Below, in pieces: positions 5,260-6,433 of a stretch of DNA of 6,433 bases (within the stretch, counting starts at the first letter, position 1; each line of letters begins with the position of its first letter). Below the pieces are notes generated by a model. It worked only from the letters and a program-made list of their open reading frames with translations. It was not told the origin of the DNA and did no database searches. The position numbers and the translations under genes were made by a program. The DNA comes from Pseudomonadota bacterium. GTDB lineage: Bacteria > Pseudomonadota > Alphaproteobacteria > Rhizobiales > Beijerinckiaceae. The stretch is taken from the NCBI GenBank assembly GCA_028876585.1, contig JAGWRL010000106.1, positions 1 to 6,433 on the forward strand, written 5' to 3'.

Positions 5260-6293
5260 TGAAACCGCTCGAACTCGGCCTCGACACTTTTGGCGACGTC
5301 ACCCGCGACCCCTCCGGCGCCGAACTGCCGCATGCGCAGGTGCTGCGCAATCTGGTCGAACAGGCGGCGCTGGCGGACGAACTCGGCGTCGATTTTATCG
5401 GCGTCGGCGAGCATCACCGCGCCGATTTCGCCGTTTCCGCGCCGGAGGTGCTGCTCGCCGCCATCGCCTCGCGCACCCAGCGCATCCGCCTCGGCTCGGC
5501 GGTGACGGTGCTGTCGTCGGATGATCCGATCCGCGTCTACCAGCGCTTCTCCACGCTCGACGCGGTGTCGAACGGACGGGCGGAAGTGATCGTCGGGCGC
5601 GGCTCGTTCACCGAATCGTTCCCGCTGTTCGGCTTCGATCTCGCCGCTTACGAGGAATTGTTCGAGGAGAAGCTCGACCTGTTCGTGGCGCTGTTGCGAC
5701 AGGAGAAGGTCAACTGGAGCGGGCGCCTGCGGCCGCCGCTGGTCGATCAGCGGGTGTTTCCCCGGCCGCAGGGCGGGACGATCAAGACCTGGATCGGCGT
5801 CGGCGGCTCGCCGGAATCGGTGGTGCGGGCGGCCCGCCATCAATTGCCGATGATGCTCGCCATCATCGGCGGCGAGCCGATGCGCTTTAAGCCCTATGCC
5901 GACCTCTACCACCGCGCCTGCGCCCAGCTCGGCGTCGAGACGCCCGAGATCGGCGTCCATTCGCCCGGCTACGTCGCGGCCAGCGACGAGGCCGCGCGCG
6001 ACGAATTCTTCGCCGACTACAAGGCTATGCGCGACCGGATCGGCGCCGAGCGCGGCTGGCCGCCAATGCGGCGCGACGAATACGAGCGCGAGATCGCGCA
6101 GGGCTCGCTCTATGTCGGCTCGCCCGAGACGGTGGCGCGAAAAATCGCCGCGACGGCGCGCGGCCTCGGCCTGTCGCGCTTCGATCTCAAATACAGCGCC
6201 GGCGGTCTCGCGCACGCGCGCATGATGAGCTGCATCGCGCTTTACGCGCGCGAGGTGACGCCGCGCGTGCGGGCGATGCTGGCGAGCGGATAA
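5259..6293 (+). CDS. Luciferase-like flavin-dependent oxidoreductase (LLM family, Atu2307/2I7G type)
   Basis: This 344-residue TIM-barrel oxidoreductase of the bacterial luciferase superfamily uses reduced flavin (FMN or F420 class) and usually oxygen; the substrate is unknown. Family marks are GLDTFGDVTRDP (7-18), VDFIGVGEHHRADFAVSAPE (44-63), RIRLGSAVTVLSSDDPIRVY (75-94), the block DAVSNGRAEVIVGRGSF (101-117), ESFPLFGFDL (119-128), WIGVGGSPESVVRAAR (178-193) and the C-terminal GSPETVARKI (287-296). Together these match the subgroup represented by Agrobacterium Atu2307 (PDB 2I7G), labelled a probable LLM oxidoreductase. Length is as expected. The ATG at 5259 is set by the family N-terminus and by the TGATG overlap with the cupin gene; no strong ribosome binding site is seen, in line with coupled translation. 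The upstream in-frame extension into the cupin gene is a shadow. Its 3' end overlaps a likely convergent gene by about 52 bases. Confidence 0.92.
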   Translation: MKPLELGLDTFGDVTRDPSGAELPHAQVLRNLVEQAALADELGVDFIGVGEHHRADFAVSAPEVLLAAIASRTQRIRLGSAVTVLSSDDPIRVYQRFSTLDAVSNGRAEVIVGRGSFTESFPLFGFDLAAYEELFEEKLDLFVALLRQEKVNWSGRLRPPLVDQRVFPRPQGGTIKTWIGVGGSPESVVRAARHQLPMMLAIIGGEPMRFKPYADLYHRACAQLGVETPEIGVHSPGYVAASDEAARDEFFADYKAMRDRIGAERGWPPMRRDEYEREIAQGSLYVGSPETVARKIAATARGLGLSRFDLKYSAGGLAHARMMSCIALYAREVTPRVRAMLASG

Positions 6294-6433
6294 AGCCGCA
6301 ACGGGGCGCGCGCATTCGCTGGGGCCGGCTCACCCATCGCCTTGGCGAACCGCTCCGCCCAGCGCGCCGCCGCCTCGTCGCCGCGCGCCCGCGCCGCAGC
6401 CGCGACCCAGCGATTGCAGGCGGCGGCCGCCCG
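6242..6433 (-). CDS. C-terminal fragment of an unidentified protein, cut by window edge
   Basis: The minus strand is open from the right edge to a TAA at 6244-6242, giving 63 residues. Codons have G or C in most third positions, and the composition looks protein-like: CNRWVAAAARARGDEAAARW, then AERFAKAMGEPAP, a short helical, Ala/Arg-rich tail, followed by LRLYPLASIARTRGV. I do not recognise a family. It would overlap the 3' end of the luciferase-like gene by 52 bases, converging on it. GC-rich DNA readily gives such frames by chance, so this is a moderate call. If it is not a gene, 6294-6433 holds nothing I can identify. Confidence 0.42.
   Translation of the reverse strand, partial: RAAAACNRWVAAAARARGDEAAARWAERFAKAMGEPAPANARAPLRLYPLASIARTRGVTSRA

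Overview
The window looks like chromosomal DNA from a GC-rich alphaproteobacterium, most likely of the Hyphomicrobiales (Bradyrhizobium, Rhodoblastus or Beijerinckiaceae type). This rests on the strong G/C preference at third codon positions and on protein styles typical of that group: the FkbM methyltransferase, the BKACE (DUF849) protein, the short cupin and the Atu2307-like luciferase-family oxidoreductase. It is an inference; no rRNA or other taxonomic marker is present. No tRNA, rRNA, CRISPR array, insertion sequence or att site was seen.

Layout. (1) Positions 1-2068, minus strand: a probable three-gene operon read from right to left, with an FkbM-type methyltransferase, a Gfo/Idh/MocA aldose 1-dehydrogenase closely resembling L-arabinose/D-galactose 1-dehydrogenase, and the N-terminal part of a dihydrofolate-reductase-like (RibD C-terminal type) protein. 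The last begins on a GTG overlapping the dehydrogenase stop and runs off the left edge. (2) Positions 2069-2311: a divergent intergenic region with a candidate promoter for the minus operon and a perfect 9-bp inverted repeat. (3) Positions 2312-3241, plus: a beta-keto acid cleavage enzyme (BKACE family). (4) Positions 3245-4141, minus: a 298-residue protein converging on BKACE with only 3 bases between the stops. Its central part carries the Cys and His motif blocks of Tae4-type peptidoglycan amidases (type VI secretion effectors), and it is followed by an aromatic-rich C-terminal domain. (5) Positions 4241-4681, minus: a type II 3-dehydroquinate dehydratase (aroQ) with a complete active site. 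(6) Positions 4783-6293, plus: a cupin gene and a luciferase-like flavin oxidoreductase gene, translationally coupled through a TGATG overlap. (7) From 6433 leftwards on the minus strand: a likely C-terminal fragment of an unidentified gene overlapping the oxidoreductase 3' end.

How they fit together. The left operon and BKACE suggest carbohydrate and carboxylate metabolism plus glycan methylation. The cupin/oxidoreductase pair is a small redox cassette of unknown substrate. The most notable item is the Tae4-like protein: it has no export signal, no recognisable immunity partner next to it and no secretion genes in view, so it may be an orphan effector or a repurposed cell-wall amidase. aroQ here lacks the accB-accC neighbours usual in this group, so it may be a second copy.
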